Of a stretch of 64,000 bases of DNA, positions 16,370 to 25,583 are shown one piece after another. The notes under the pieces were generated by a model. It saw nothing but the letters and a program-made list of their open reading frames with translations. It ran no database searches and was not told the origin of the DNA. Source of the DNA: Chloroflexi bacterium OLB14 (lineage in GTDB: Bacteria; Chloroflexota; Anaerolineae; Anaerolineales; Villigracilaceae); contig LMZR01000051.1 in the NCBI GenBank assembly GCA_001567105.1, forward strand, positions 1 through 64,000, written 5' to 3'. The position numbers and the translations under genes were made by a program. The stretch's first letter is position 1; every line of letters begins with the position of its first letter.

Positions 16370-18691
16370 ATGGAAAAGACACCTACCCGCTGGTGGGACA
16401 TACCTTCTATATTCTTATTGCTATTCTTAGTTTTATTTTCAGCGTGGCGACTACTCGCCACACATTGGACAGAAGGTTTATACATTGTCCCTAATTTGAG
16501 TGTATTGGGGTTATGTGTTGGCTTGGCTTTGGGACAAAGTAACTTTAAAAAACGCGCCGTCATTTTATTATCACTTGCTTATATGTTTGTCTTCTTTATA
16601 TGGCAATGGCTATGGCTGATGGATTTTGCCAAAGAACAAAATTACTTGGGCGAGCAATTACTAATTTTATTCAGTAGAATTACTACCAATATCAATGAAT
16701 TTTTTGCAGGGCATGAAATAGAAGATCAATTTTTCATTACCACTGCACTATGTTTTCCATATTGGTTTGTGGGGCTTTATAGCGGATTTCAGATGACCCG
16801 CCATGCAAACATTGTAGCTTGTGTACTACCTGCTGGTGTGTTAATGCTTTTCATTCACAATGCTCATTACACCTCAAAAAGCTATGGCTGGATGTTTGGG
16901 GTTTATCTTTTTGTAGCTTTGTTGTTTATTAGCCGTCAAAAGTTCATCAGAGATAAAATTAAATGGTTAAAAGAGCGGGTATCTTTTTCGCGCGAAAGTG
17001 GTTTAGATATTACCAGCACCTCATTATATTTATCATTTGCATTAATTATAGTGGCATGGATGATGCCCTATACGTTACCTGCCAAAGCCGAAGCTCGTGA
17101 AGTTTGGCATAAAACCTTTGGCGATTGGTTTACAGGTGAACGTTTTGAAAATATTATCTCATCAATTGATAAAGAAAAGAAACCACAACCTAGAAACTTC
17201 CAAACCAAGTTAGATTTAGGCACACAAACTTCGCAAAGTGAAGCTGTTGTTTTTTTAGTATTTGCACCCTCTAAAGCCGAAGATTACCCGCGCTTATATT
17301 GGCGGGGGCAGATATATGATCATTTTGAAAACGGTCAATGGACTAGCACAGCAGACCTAGAAACAAAATATATCAATACGCAAGATGGGAATTTTAGAAT
17401 CACAGATACAGAAAAGCGTGTGGCGTTAACTTTCACATATGAAGTTTATACTGAAGGTCAATTTTTGCTATATTCTGCAGGGCAACCTCTTTCTACCGAT
17501 CATAATGCCATCATCTTACATTCTAAAATTTCAGATAAAAGTGAGTTGGTAGATATCAGTGCTTTGCGCGCCTCTCCTGCACTTGAGGTTGGTGATTTAT
17601 ATCGGGTGAGTGTGGTAATGGCAAACCCGCTAATTGCTGAGCTACAAAACGCAGGCGATGATTATCCCACGTGGGTAACAGAAAAATATTTGCAATTACC
17701 TGATGACTTCTCACCTCGTATTCGTGACCTAGCACTTGAAATTAGTGCTTCAGCCGATACGCCTTTTGACAAGGCTACTGCTATTACAAATTATTTACGC
17801 AGTGAAATTAAATATGCTTCAGCCATTACTATTCCTGATGAAGTAACTGACCCTTTAGAATATTTTTTGTTTGATAAAAAGTATGGTTTTTGTAATTATT
17901 CTGCTAGCGCAGAAGTTTTAATGTTGCGTGCAGTTGGTATTCCTGCTCGGCTGGCTGTAGGCTATGCCCAAGGTGAGCCAAATTCACAAAACAGTATTTA
18001 TACAGTTCGTGAGCGAGATTTACACGCCTGGCCCGAAGTGTACTTCCCTGAATATGGTTGGGTAGAGTTTGAGCCGACAGGCAATCAGCAAGCATTAAAC
18101 CGTCCAGTAGAACATGCTGAAGTAGTACCTCCTACTTTTAATCCACTGAATCCTGCTCGCTTGTTACCGCTGGAAGATGAGTTAGAACTGCCAGTGGACG
18201 TAGTCGCAGAAAATGAACAGGTTGAAGAGCAAGTCAACCTGCTAACGCAAGGTCAGAAGCGTTGGTTCGGTTTTATCAGTATCATTTTATGTTTAGGCGT
18301 TGCTGTTTTTTGGGCTAAACGAAAATATGCTCCTAATAAAAGTGTAGCGCACCTCTTGAAATATGCTTTTGAAAAATGGGATTGGAAAATTCCGCTTTGG
18401 TTAAATAATTTTTTAATTTGGGCAACCCTGCCTAGTGTAGAAAGAAATTTTTATGTGATTAATACCAGTTTGAAATGGTTTGGAAAAGAACAAGCATTAC
18501 ATGCTACTGCCATTGAGCGCGCCCATGCTTTACAAAAAATATTACCAACAGCCAGCGACTCGATTAAAATTTTATTACAGCAACATCAATATTTATTATT
18601 TAGCCAACATGATGTGGATGAAGTTTTAGCGCGCCGTGCGGCTTGGGATGTTTTGTATCAAACCTTCTTGCATATCATAAAACCTCGATAA
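16370..18691 (+). CDS. transglutaminase-like membrane protein (TgpA/DUF3488 type)
   Basis: A protein of 773 residues from the chosen ATG (16370); the frame is open 12 codons further but without support. Several membrane helices fill the first ~240 residues. A large extracytoplasmic region then leads to a transglutaminase core with Cys in KYGFCNYSASAEVLMLRAVG and His in RDLHAWPEVYFPEYGW. The usual Asp position is Glu (VEFEPTG). A further membrane helix (FISIILCLGVAVFWAKR) precedes a cytosolic tail. TgpA-like proteins are thought to act at the cell envelope; the substrate is unknown. In Chloroflexota such genes are common. It stands divergent from PAP2 and just before the cyclase gene. Confidence 0.88.
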   Translation: MEKTPTRWWDIPSIFLLLFLVLFSAWRLLATHWTEGLYIVPNLSVLGLCVGLALGQSNFKKRAVILLSLAYMFVFFIWQWLWLMDFAKEQNYLGEQLLILFSRITTNINEFFAGHEIEDQFFITTALCFPYWFVGLYSGFQMTRHANIVACVLPAGVLMLFIHNAHYTSKSYGWMFGVYLFVALLFISRQKFIRDKIKWLKERVSFSRESGLDITSTSLYLSFALIIVAWMMPYTLPAKAEAREVWHKTFGDWFTGERFENIISSIDKEKKPQPRNFQTKLDLGTQTSQSEAVVFLVFAPSKAEDYPRLYWRGQIYDHFENGQWTSTADLETKYINTQDGNFRITDTEKRVALTFTYEVYTEGQFLLYSAGQPLSTDHNAIILHSKISDKSELVDISALRASPALEVGDLYRVSVVMANPLIAELQNAGDDYPTWVTEKYLQLPDDFSPRIRDLALEISASADTPFDKATAITNYLRSEIKYASAITIPDEVTDPLEYFLFDKKYGFCNYSASAEVLMLRAVGIPARLAVGYAQGEPNSQNSIYTVRERDLHAWPEVYFPEYGWVEFEPTGNQQALNRPVEHAEVVPPTFNPLNPARLLPLEDELELPVDVVAENEQVEEQVNLLTQGQKRWFGFISIILCLGVAVFWAKRKYAPNKSVAHLLKYAFEKWDWKIPLWLNNFLIWATLPSVERNFYVINTSLKWFGKEQALHATAIERAHALQKILPTASDSIKILLQQHQYLLFSQHDVDEVLARRAAWDVLYQTFLHIIKPR

Positions 18692-18733
18692 TGGGATACA
18701 ATATAGAAGATACTACTTTAATTGGTAATTTCA

Positions 18734-20449
18734 ATGGCATCTTCTCAGAACACTCGCCCTAGCACATTGCACGATCAATTAACTGTACTTGCCACGCTGG
18801 TGGGAAAAACTCGTAGCGATTTACACGCTAGCAAAACGCAACTTTCTAAAGAGGTTGCTGATAATTTATTACATTTACAAACCACGTTAGAACAACTTAG
18901 CGAAAAGATTAAAGTGTTTCAGAATGAACATGGAAATATGTTGGCGCTAGCAGAGGTGGGGCAAATTATTAATTCATCGCTTGAATTAGATGAAGTGCTA
19001 CGCATCGTAATGGATAACATTGTGCGCCTGACCAAAGCCGAACGTGGCTTTTTGATGTTGCGTGATGAAAAAGGGGAAATGGTTGCGCGCATGGCACGCA
19101 ACTGGGAAATGGAATCGATTAACTCGGCTGAGAAAAATGTAAGCACAACAGTGGTGCAACGTGTCATTGATACAGGTGAGTCTATTGTCACTACTAATGC
19201 TCAAGAAGATCAACGTTTTGTGGGTCAAGAAAGTATTGTGGCGTTTAACTTACGCTCTATTTTATGTGTGCCATTGAAAGTTAAAAACGAATTGATTGGC
19301 GTGATTTATGCTGACAACCGTATTCGGGCAGGTATTTTTGCTGATACAGAAAAGAATTTACTAGAAGCCTTTGCCAACCAAGCCGCTGTTGCTATTGATA
19401 ATGCACGTTTATTCTCTTCGCTTAAACAAACTTTAGAAGAAGTGACTGAATTAAAAAACTTGATGGATAACGTCTTTGCTTCTATTGCTAGCGGCGTGAT
19501 CACTGCTGATTTTCAAGATAACATCACCTTAGCCAATAAGGCAACTGAAAATATTTTAGGCGCACCAACCGATGAAATTATCGGTCGTTCATTAGATATA
19601 GCATTGGCTTCTGTTTCAGGTGAGTTGAATCCACGCTTGCAAGAAGTTCGCAAAACAGATAAACCAATTGTAGATTTAGAAATTAGTCATTCACTACCAA
19701 AACGTGGCAATGTAGATTGGCGTTTGAATTTATCCCCATTAAAAGATGCCAGTCAAAAAACACAAGGTATCGCCATCGTTTTGGATGATTTAACCGAAAG
19801 AAAAAAGTTAGAAGCGCAACGTCGTTTGTTTGAAAGAATGGTCTCCCCTGCTGTGATTAATCAACTTGACCCCAACAGTTTACAACTCGGTGGCAAGCGC
19901 ACTGAAATCACTGCCTTGTTTGCCGATATTCGCGGATTTACAACTTTCAGCGAAAGTGTTGCTCCAGAAAAATTAGTGACCATATTAAATTTATATTTAG
20001 CCGCTATGGCAGAAGCGGTGTTATCTCAAGAAGGTACCATTGATAAATTTATGGGTGATGCCATTATGCTTGGTTCAATGCACCTGTGCCACAAAAAAGA
20101 CCATACTTTACGAGGCGTGAAAACTGCTTTAGCAATTCGTGACTCAGTTGAAAAAATTTATAAAGAATTACCCACAGATGCTCATTTAGCATTTGGTGTT
20201 GGCATTCATGTTGGTGACGCAGTATTAGGTTTAATTGGCACTGAAAAAAGATTGGAATACACCGCCATTAGTGACACAGTCAACACTGCTAAACGTATTC
20301 AAGAAAATTCTGCCAAAAATCAAATCTTAATTAGCAAAGATGCTTATGAGTTGGTTAAAAAGCATATTGAAGCAAAACCTCATACTGAAATGACGGTAAA
20401 AGGTAAAACCCAACCTGTTGAGGTGTTTGAGGTGTTGGGGTTGAAGTAA
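18734..20449 (+). CDS. adenylate/guanylate cyclase with GAF and PAS domains
   Basis: A 571-residue soluble signalling enzyme. An N-terminal coiled coil is followed by a GAF domain (about 75-220, VGQIINSSLELDEVLRIVMD and LRSILCVPLKVKNELIGV) and a PAS domain (LKNLMDNVFASIASGVIT to IVLDDLTERK). A class III cyclase catalytic domain ends the protein, with LFADIRGFTTFSE (first metal Asp), DKFMGDAIM (second metal Asp) and LEYTAISDTVNTAKR (base and transition-state residues). It should make cAMP or cGMP in response to a GAF or PAS ligand. The ATG at 18734 is preferred to the TTG at 18722. It follows the transglutaminase-like gene by 42 bases. Confidence 0.93.
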   Translation: MASSQNTRPSTLHDQLTVLATLVGKTRSDLHASKTQLSKEVADNLLHLQTTLEQLSEKIKVFQNEHGNMLALAEVGQIINSSLELDEVLRIVMDNIVRLTKAERGFLMLRDEKGEMVARMARNWEMESINSAEKNVSTTVVQRVIDTGESIVTTNAQEDQRFVGQESIVAFNLRSILCVPLKVKNELIGVIYADNRIRAGIFADTEKNLLEAFANQAAVAIDNARLFSSLKQTLEEVTELKNLMDNVFASIASGVITADFQDNITLANKATENILGAPTDEIIGRSLDIALASVSGELNPRLQEVRKTDKPIVDLEISHSLPKRGNVDWRLNLSPLKDASQKTQGIAIVLDDLTERKKLEAQRRLFERMVSPAVINQLDPNSLQLGGKRTEITALFADIRGFTTFSESVAPEKLVTILNLYLAAMAEAVLSQEGTIDKFMGDAIMLGSMHLCHKKDHTLRGVKTALAIRDSVEKIYKELPTDAHLAFGVGIHVGDAVLGLIGTEKRLEYTAISDTVNTAKRIQENSAKNQILISKDAYELVKKHIEAKPHTEMTVKGKTQPVEVFEVLGLK

Positions 20450-21595
20450 TTACTTCCCCACTTCCTCCACAAACCTAACTACACTCGCTATTCCCTTTTC
20501 AATTCCATCTACATTAATATATTCATTCAACGTATGTGCGCCACCACCAGTTGTAATTCCCAACACAACAGCAGGGATATTTTGACTCAACGGAATATTC
20601 GCATCTGTTGAACCTGTGGTTAAACTTGCAGATAAATTTTGTTCTTGCAAACATTTCACAGCCAATTTAACCAAATCATGTTCTGCCGAAATTTCACCAG
20701 CAGGTCTTTCACCGATCACTTCCGCGCTTACCTTCACGCCATCACGGCTAGCATGAATCAAAATATCTTCCACCTCATGCACAAGTTTTGTTAACGTCTT
20801 TGGATTTTCAGAACGTAAATCCAATTCACATTTCGCTTCCGATGCCAACACATTCACACCTGTGCCACCATGAATCGTGCCCACATTCATGGTGGTGCGT
20901 GGTTCTTTTGGTAAATGCAATGCTGTTAACTTTGTAATCACATTTGCTAATTCATGCACTGCCGATGGCGAACCATAATCAGACCATGAATGTCCGCCCG
21001 CTGTTTTTGTTGTAATGCGATATCGCCTCACCCCAATTGCCTTATGATACACATATCCCAACGCCATACCTTCCAACACTAAATAACCAATCACATTATC
21101 TTTGAATCGTTTAACAACTTCACGCATTCCACGCAAATCACCTAAACCTTCTTCACCCACATTCGCCACAAACCACACATCATGATTTAATTTCGAACTG
21201 CTCTTTCCATTCCCTTCGCCTGAACTGCTCTTTCCGCCGTCCTCGGCGGAATTTTTTTTCAATGCCCAGATGATTCCAAATAGACCTGCCACGCCTAAAG
21301 AATTATCTCCAATACCAGGTGCGATGACTTTCCCCGCTTCTTTCTTGACCTGCAAGTTGGTACTGCTAGGGAACACTGTATCTAAGTGAGCCGATACAAT
21401 TAAAGGCTTCGCCTTTTTTTGTTTCCCCGCCAAACGCGCAAAGACATTGCCCATTGAATCCATAGTCACATCTTTTAATTTTTCTTCAATGAATAAATTG
21501 CGCACAAACTCCCCCCGCGCACCCTCAGCAAACGTAGGCGCAGAAATTTGTTGAATCCGAATTGCAAGGTCAAGGATTTTTTCTGATATGTTCAT
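20450..21595 (-). CDS. M20 family metallopeptidase
   Basis: A 381-residue zinc peptidase of the M20/ArgE/DapE type. The metal site is visible as VSAHLDTVFPS (His-x-Asp), the bridging Asp in GDNSLGVAG, the catalytic Glu-Glu-like VGEEGLGD and a late His in GGGAHTLNEY. Between about residues 115 and 135 is a low-complexity insertion, AEDGGKSSSGEGNGKSSS. It is encoded by a GC-rich palindromic repeat plus a 27-base duplication, kept in frame. The stop codon meets the cyclase stop (convergent, adjacent). The substrate is unknown; it is likely a di- or tripeptide. Confidence 0.9.
   Translation of the reverse strand: MNISEKILDLAIRIQQISAPTFAEGARGEFVRNLFIEEKLKDVTMDSMGNVFARLAGKQKKAKPLIVSAHLDTVFPSSTNLQVKKEAGKVIAPGIGDNSLGVAGLFGIIWALKKNSAEDGGKSSSGEGNGKSSSKLNHDVWFVANVGEEGLGDLRGMREVVKRFKDNVIGYLVLEGMALGYVYHKAIGVRRYRITTKTAGGHSWSDYGSPSAVHELANVITKLTALHLPKEPRTTMNVGTIHGGTGVNVLASEAKCELDLRSENPKTLTKLVHEVEDILIHASRDGVKVSAEVIGERPAGEISAEHDLVKLAVKCLQEQNLSASLTTGSTDANIPLSQNIPAVVLGITTGGGAHTLNEYINVDGIEKGIASVVRFVEEVGK
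21195..21250. repeat. REP-like hairpin (family A) and 27-base duplication inside a coding region
   Basis: TCCGCCG-TCCT-CGGCGGA (21233-21250) is a perfect 7-bp stem of the same family as the intergenic hairpins. Next to it GAACTGCTCTTTCC occurs twice (21195-21208 and 21222-21235), 27 bases apart. All of it is inside the M20 peptidase gene and preserves the frame. Confidence 0.85.
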
Positions 21596-21651
21596 TTATA
21601 TTTTCCAAACAAATAATTCCGTAGGGATGACATAATCTACAAAAATATAAC

Positions 21652-21713
21652 ACCCCTACGGGGTTGAAATACATTGCAACGTTAATTCTATAATAATTTG
21701 ACCCCTACGGGGT
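21652..21713. repeat. ACCCCTACGGGGT palindrome pair
   Basis: The 13-base near-perfect palindrome ACCCCTACGGGGT appears at 21652-21664 and again at 21701-21713. The flank to 21773 is made of short ATTACGT / ATTACCA tandem repeats. No gene is seen in this gap between the PfkB and M20 genes. Confidence 0.75.
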
Positions 21714-21773
21714 CACGAAATTACCAATTACCAATTACTAATTACGCATCACGTATTACGCATTACGTATCCC

Positions 21774-22778
21774 CTACACCTCCCTCGCCGAATCTTTCAC
21801 AGCAAACAAACGTGCTTCTGCTAAACCTGTCATCACATCTAGTGGATAAAATGCTCCGCTCCCTTCTATTTTAAGTGAAGCAGAGACATTACCATAATAC
21901 ACTGCTTGCAAAGCATCTTGTGTTTTTGCAAAGCCTGCTAAAAATCCACCGCAAAACGAATCACCAACACCTGTTGGGTCTGCTACGCGAGATGGATACG
22001 CAGGGATTTCATATTTTTTTTTATTGAGTGCATCATATAAATATTGTCCTTTGGAGCCACGTTTAATGACAATATATTTTGGTCCATACACAGCAATTTG
22101 ACTCGCCATTTCCCATAAATCATTTGTCTCACCCCAAAACAAAGCGCGCATCTCTTCTTCTGATGGTAAAAAAGCAGTGATACCTTGTAGTACAAGTCTT
22201 AACTCACGCCAAAAGCGAGGAATCATATATCGAGAATCAGGATCCAATGTCAAGGTCTGGTGTGAAGCGGTTTTGAAGAGATTGACCATCTGGCTTTGGC
22301 TGGCAAAATCAAATGCACATAAATGCACATTCTTCACATCTCTAAATTCTTTTGGCACATTCAGCGCCGCAGGTGATGTAGATTCCATTTCGCGCAAATC
22401 GTTTATCGAATCATTGGGTGCTTGATAACCCAACAAATCTTTCGGGAAAGTTAACTCGCGTCGCGCAAAATGTGACACCGCACTGTTCTGACTTCTTTCA
22501 TTTGATTCAGTGTAAGCGATAAAATTTCGTAAATCAATTTTTTCAGTGGTGATGTCAATGCCGCGAATATCAAAACCACGTTTTTCAAAATCTGTTAACC
22601 AATTTTTTGGATAATGATTATCAACGCGCGAAATCAAACCGATAGATTTATCCCACACAGCCAAGCCACCTGTTGCATACAATAAATTTCCACCTGCCGA
22701 ATCCAAAATAGGCTGACCTTGCGGTGGCAACAAATATTCACGCGTAAGTTTTCCTGCAATAAGAAAGTTGGGTTGCAT
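21774..22778 (-). CDS. PfkB family carbohydrate kinase
   Basis: A 334-residue sugar or nucleoside kinase of the ribokinase/PfkB fold. The C-terminal signature PTGVGDSFCGGFLAGF contains the catalytic Asp and the anion hole. GGNLLYATGGLAVW near the N-terminus matches the substrate-binding region. The substrate is not clear; ribokinase, adenosine kinase and fructokinase types all remain possible. The run of nine A at about codons 252-254 (LNKKKYEIPAY) is in frame, which shows that long A runs are not always shifted in this sequence. It stands alone, with repeats on both sides. Confidence 0.88.
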   Translation of the reverse strand: MQPNFLIAGKLTREYLLPPQGQPILDSAGGNLLYATGGLAVWDKSIGLISRVDNHYPKNWLTDFEKRGFDIRGIDITTEKIDLRNFIAYTESNERSQNSAVSHFARRELTFPKDLLGYQAPNDSINDLREMESTSPAALNVPKEFRDVKNVHLCAFDFASQSQMVNLFKTASHQTLTLDPDSRYMIPRFWRELRLVLQGITAFLPSEEEMRALFWGETNDLWEMASQIAVYGPKYIVIKRGSKGQYLYDALNKKKYEIPAYPSRVADPTGVGDSFCGGFLAGFAKTQDALQAVYYGNVSASLKIEGSGAFYPLDVMTGLAEARLFAVKDSAREV

Positions 22779-22805
22779 ATCAATTTACGAATTACGAATC
22801 ACGAT

Positions 22806-23396
22806 TTACGATTTCGATGGTCGAGTAGCCGCGCTTTTGGATTTTGCGACGTATCGAGACCAGGCTGGTTTTTTCTTTTCTACCTTTTTATAAATCGGGC
22901 AACTCTTAACATGTGCGCCTGACAAATACCCAGTGGACATTAAAAATTCATTCACAATTTCACTGCCTGTAAAGAAAAATGTTTTTTTGAAAAGTTTCGT
23001 CCATTCATCTTTTGTGAGCGGATGATGAAAGTCTAGCCATTTTTTGAATGAGCCGTATTCTTTTTTTAACTCAACTATTTTTTGAGCATTGACAATCGCC
23101 GCTTTAATTTTCAACTTACTACGAATAATACCTTCATCATTTAATAAGCGTTCAATATCTTTTTCTTTATATTTGGCAACTTTCTCAATATTAAAATTAT
23201 GAAACGCCTTACGAAAATTCTTAGCACGTTTGAGAATCAAAATCCAAGACAAGCCTGCTTGATTAATCTCCAACACGAGGCGTTCAAATAATTCATCATC
23301 GTTCGTAATCGGAAAACCATATTGTGTATCGTGATACGGCTTATTAAATTCATCTTCGGGGTGAGTGTTGCAGTAATCGCAATAGGTTTGAGTCAT
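22806..23396 (-). CDS. tag: DNA-3-methyladenine glycosylase I, with repeat-derived C-terminus
   Basis: Tag removes 3-methyladenine from alkylated DNA. The 196-residue product begins YCDYCNTHPEDEFNKPYHDT, close to the Cys/His zinc site of Tag. It has the YGFPITNDDELFERLVLE and INQAGLSWILILKRAKNFRKA helices typical of the family, then GYLSGAHVKSCPIY, the usual end with the other zinc ligands. After that come about 25 extra residues (KKPAWSRYVAKSKSAATRPSKS region). Most of these are read from a family B palindrome (22818-22862). The gene overlaps the following GNAT gene start by 4 bases. Confidence 0.94.
   Translation of the reverse strand: MTQTYCDYCNTHPEDEFNKPYHDTQYGFPITNDDELFERLVLEINQAGLSWILILKRAKNFRKAFHNFNIEKVAKYKEKDIERLLNDEGIIRSKLKIKAAIVNAQKIVELKKEYGSFKKWLDFHHPLTKDEWTKLFKKTFFFTGSEIVNEFLMSTGYLSGAHVKSCPIYKKVEKKKPAWSRYVAKSKSAATRPSKS
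22818..22862. repeat. palindromic repeat, family B, inside the tag 3' end
   Basis: TGGTCGAGTAG at the left pairs with CGTATCGAGACCA at the right. It is the same element as those near 1773, 3505, 5185 and 49331. It lies within the last 20 codons of tag, so it has altered the protein end. Confidence 0.8.
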
Positions 23397-23851
23397 AATT
23401 GAATCTCCATAATCGGTAAAATTCTTTCTTGACCAAATATCTGTGAATGATTTTCACTAATTTTCTTCGCGCCCATTCTTTCATAAAATGCTTGGGCATT
23501 CGGGTCTGATTCGATTCTCAAAACAGATACTTCAAGAATTTTACATCTTTCGAGAGCATGTTGAAATAATTGCTTTCCAATCCCCTGCCCGATATATTCA
23601 GGCAATACCCACAGGTGACTTAACTCATAACCTTCTTCAGTTTCGCTCACAGCATAAAAACCTATTGGTTTATCTTCATCAGTCATCATCCACACTTCAT
23701 TAGATGAAATGTACTCTGCAGAAATAGTCAACTGCGGAAGCCAATGCTCAATCCATGCTTCGGGATAATTCCAATATCGCTTGGCAGAAATAGCAACGGC
23801 TGTTAACTGATTTGCATATTCAGATGTTGCGCGAGAAATATGTAGACTCAT
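23393..23851 (-). CDS. GNAT family N-acetyltransferase
   Basis: A 152-residue protein with the GNAT fold. The acetyl-CoA binding segment is LWVLPEYIGQGIGKQLFQHA (motif A with Q-x-x-G-x-G/A). Near the C-terminus FYERMGAKK is the standard motif B. The substrate cannot be read from sequence. Its stop codon overlaps the start of tag by 4 bases (ATGA arrangement), so the two genes are translationally coupled and probably one operon with GNAT first. Confidence 0.9.
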   Translation of the reverse strand: MSLHISRATSEYANQLTAVAISAKRYWNYPEAWIEHWLPQLTISAEYISSNEVWMMTDEDKPIGFYAVSETEEGYELSHLWVLPEYIGQGIGKQLFQHALERCKILEVSVLRIESDPNAQAFYERMGAKKISENHSQIFGQERILPIMEIQL

Positions 23852-23872
23852 TGTTGGGTTTTTAAGAACCTA

Positions 23873-23935
23873 GCCGCTAATTTCGCGGATTGACGCGAAT
23901 TTTTAAAATCTGCGAAAATTCGTGTAATTCGTGGC
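23873..23935. repeat. CGCGAATT/ATTCGTGGC repeat (family E), left of GxxExxY gene
   Basis: GCCGCTAATTTCGCGGATTGACGC leads to AAAATTCGTGTAATTCGTGGC (given in two parts). The arms are inverse-like: GCCGCTAATTTCGC against ATTCGTGTAATTCGTGGC. A second copy in the same orientation lies at 24376-24433, on the other side of the GxxExxY gene. Confidence 0.7.
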
Positions 23936-23941
23936 ATTTTT

Positions 23942-24337
23942 TTATTTTGAATCAGTCTTTTTCTTTGTCTTTACCACGCGACGATAATCTAAAGAGCCTG
24001 CACCAAAATTAACGATTAGTGCTAATTCCAAACCAGTTGCAGTGAGGTAATGAATGGCTTGGGCTTCATAGGCAGAATTAAGCCTAGAGACAGATTTGAT
24101 TTCAATAATAACTTTTCTGTCAACAATCAAATCTGCTTTGTATTCGCCAATAACTTCATCTTTATAACTCACTGGTAATTTAACTTGATGTTCAAAAGGA
24201 ATACCACGAAGTTTTAATTCTTTTTCAAGAGCCATCTGATAAACAGATTCCAAAAAACCAGAGCCGAGAATATTATAAACTTCCATCGCTGCACCAATGA
24301 TTGCAAATGACAATTGTTTATGAATTAATTCAGCCAT
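23942..24337 (-). CDS. GxxExxY family protein
   Basis: A 131-residue protein with the defining motif GFLESVY (residues ~28-34). A PD-(D/E)xK-like centre, YKADLIVDRKVIIEIKS (Asp, Glu and Lys in the nuclease spacing), follows, then GLELALIVNFGAGSLDYRRVV. The family is widespread in environmental bacteria, often in many copies, and its role is unknown. The nuclease-like core suggests nucleic acid cleavage, which is inference. It is bracketed by two like-oriented family E repeats. Confidence 0.9.
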   Translation of the reverse strand: MAELIHKQLSFAIIGAAMEVYNILGSGFLESVYQMALEKELKLRGIPFEHQVKLPVSYKDEVIGEYKADLIVDRKVIIEIKSVSRLNSAYEAQAIHYLTATGLELALIVNFGAGSLDYRRVVKTKKKTDSK

Positions 24338-24375
24338 TATTTATCTCCATTGTTTCTTCAAAAGAACAGTGATTA

Positions 24376-24433
24376 TTTTCGCGAATTAACACAATCTTTT
24401 TATAATCCGCGAAAAATTCGCGTAATTCGTGGC
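24376..24433. repeat. CGCGAATT/ATTCGTGGC repeat (family E), right of GxxExxY gene
   Basis: TTTTCGCGAATTAACACAATC leads to ATCCGCGAAAAATTCGCG and TAATTCGTGGC. It has the same end and the same orientation as the copy at 23873-23935. A run of ten A follows. Confidence 0.7.
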
Positions 24434-24445
24434 AAAAAAAAAAGA

Positions 24446-25552
24446 TTACCCAACCACTCTCAACTCTCTCGGCATATCAGATAAACTCTCAGCTCCATTT
24501 TCTGTAACAACCATATTATCTTCAATACGCACACCATTGCGCCCTGCCAAATAAATTCCAGGTTCAACGGTAAACGTCATACCAACATCAAGCAACATCA
24601 TATTATCGCCACGCATATAAGGCGCTTCGTGACCTTCCATACCAATGCCATGCCCTGTGCGATGTGTAAAATATTTTCCATAACCACCTTTTTCAATTAC
24701 ATCACGCGCGGCTTTATCAACACTAGCACAAGTCACATTTGGTTTCGCCGCTTTTCGTCCTGCTTCATTGGCTTGCATCACAAGTTCACAAATCTTTTTT
24801 GCTTCATCATCCACTTCACCCACTGCAAACGTGCGCGTCAAATCAGAAATATAACCTTCATACGTCGCACCCCAATCCACCACTAACAAATCACCTGATT
24901 GAATTTTTCTATCACTCGGCGAAGCATGTGGATTAGCAGAGTTCGGACCTGCACTCACAATCGGTGCAAACGGCATTTCAGATTCAGAACCATGTTTCAA
25001 TAATTGGATGACCAACTCACCTGCGATTTCTTTTTCTGTCATTCCAATTTTGATTTGAGGAATCACCGCCTCTAACGCGGACTGGGCAATGGTCACTGCT
25101 TTACGCATTTTTTTAACTTCGGCTTCGTCTTTTCGCAGACGTAATTGTGCTAGCACATCTGATGCATCGGGATAATCCGCTTCGGGCGCACTTGCTTTGA
25201 CGTAACTAAATTCCATCAAGCGTAATTGACGAGGTTCAACACCGATTTTTTTTCCATCTAAGCCTAACGATTGAATCGCTTTTTTGAAAACATCATTCCA
25301 TGAGTCTGGATTTTCACCATAAGCAAAATGTTTTATCTTGAATGGGAATAAATCCACTTTGAGTAATTCGAGTTCAGGTAAAACTAAAACTGGTTCTTGA
25401 TTTGGTGTAACGAATAGCACCACAGGTCTTTCCATCAAGTGAAAGTCAATTCCGCTTAAATATTTCAGCGTAGGACCAGGATTCAGAATAACAGCATCCA
25501 GCTGTCCCCCAGTTAATGAAGCGGTCAGTTTGTCGAGTCGTTGTTGAGTCAT
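24446..25552 (-). CDS. Xaa-Pro peptidase, M24 family
   Basis: A 368-residue metallopeptidase with the creatinase N-terminal domain (RLDKLTASLTGGQLDAVIL) and the pita-bread catalytic domain. The metal ligands are visible: two Asp in LLVVDWGATYEGYISDLTRT, a His in HRTGHGIGMEGHEAPY, and Glu residues in FTVEPGIYLAGRNG and VRIEDNMVV. It removes N-terminal residues next to proline, or cleaves Xaa-Pro dipeptides. No signal peptide is seen. It is flanked by a REP-like pair upstream and a family E repeat downstream. Confidence 0.93.
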   Translation of the reverse strand: MTQQRLDKLTASLTGGQLDAVILNPGPTLKYLSGIDFHLMERPVVLFVTPNQEPVLVLPELELLKVDLFPFKIKHFAYGENPDSWNDVFKKAIQSLGLDGKKIGVEPRQLRLMEFSYVKASAPEADYPDASDVLAQLRLRKDEAEVKKMRKAVTIAQSALEAVIPQIKIGMTEKEIAGELVIQLLKHGSESEMPFAPIVSAGPNSANPHASPSDRKIQSGDLLVVDWGATYEGYISDLTRTFAVGEVDDEAKKICELVMQANEAGRKAAKPNVTCASVDKAARDVIEKGGYGKYFTHRTGHGIGMEGHEAPYMRGDNMMLLDVGMTFTVEPGIYLAGRNGVRIEDNMVVTENGAESLSDMPRELRVVG

Positions 25553-25583
25553 GTTTATATCTCCTATATTATATTTTGCTCAA

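Noticed and set aside
21195..21250. Frameshift or assembly error at the M20 peptidase insertion
   Set aside because: The insertion keeps the frame and conserved motifs continue on both sides, so it is a real in-frame insertion.
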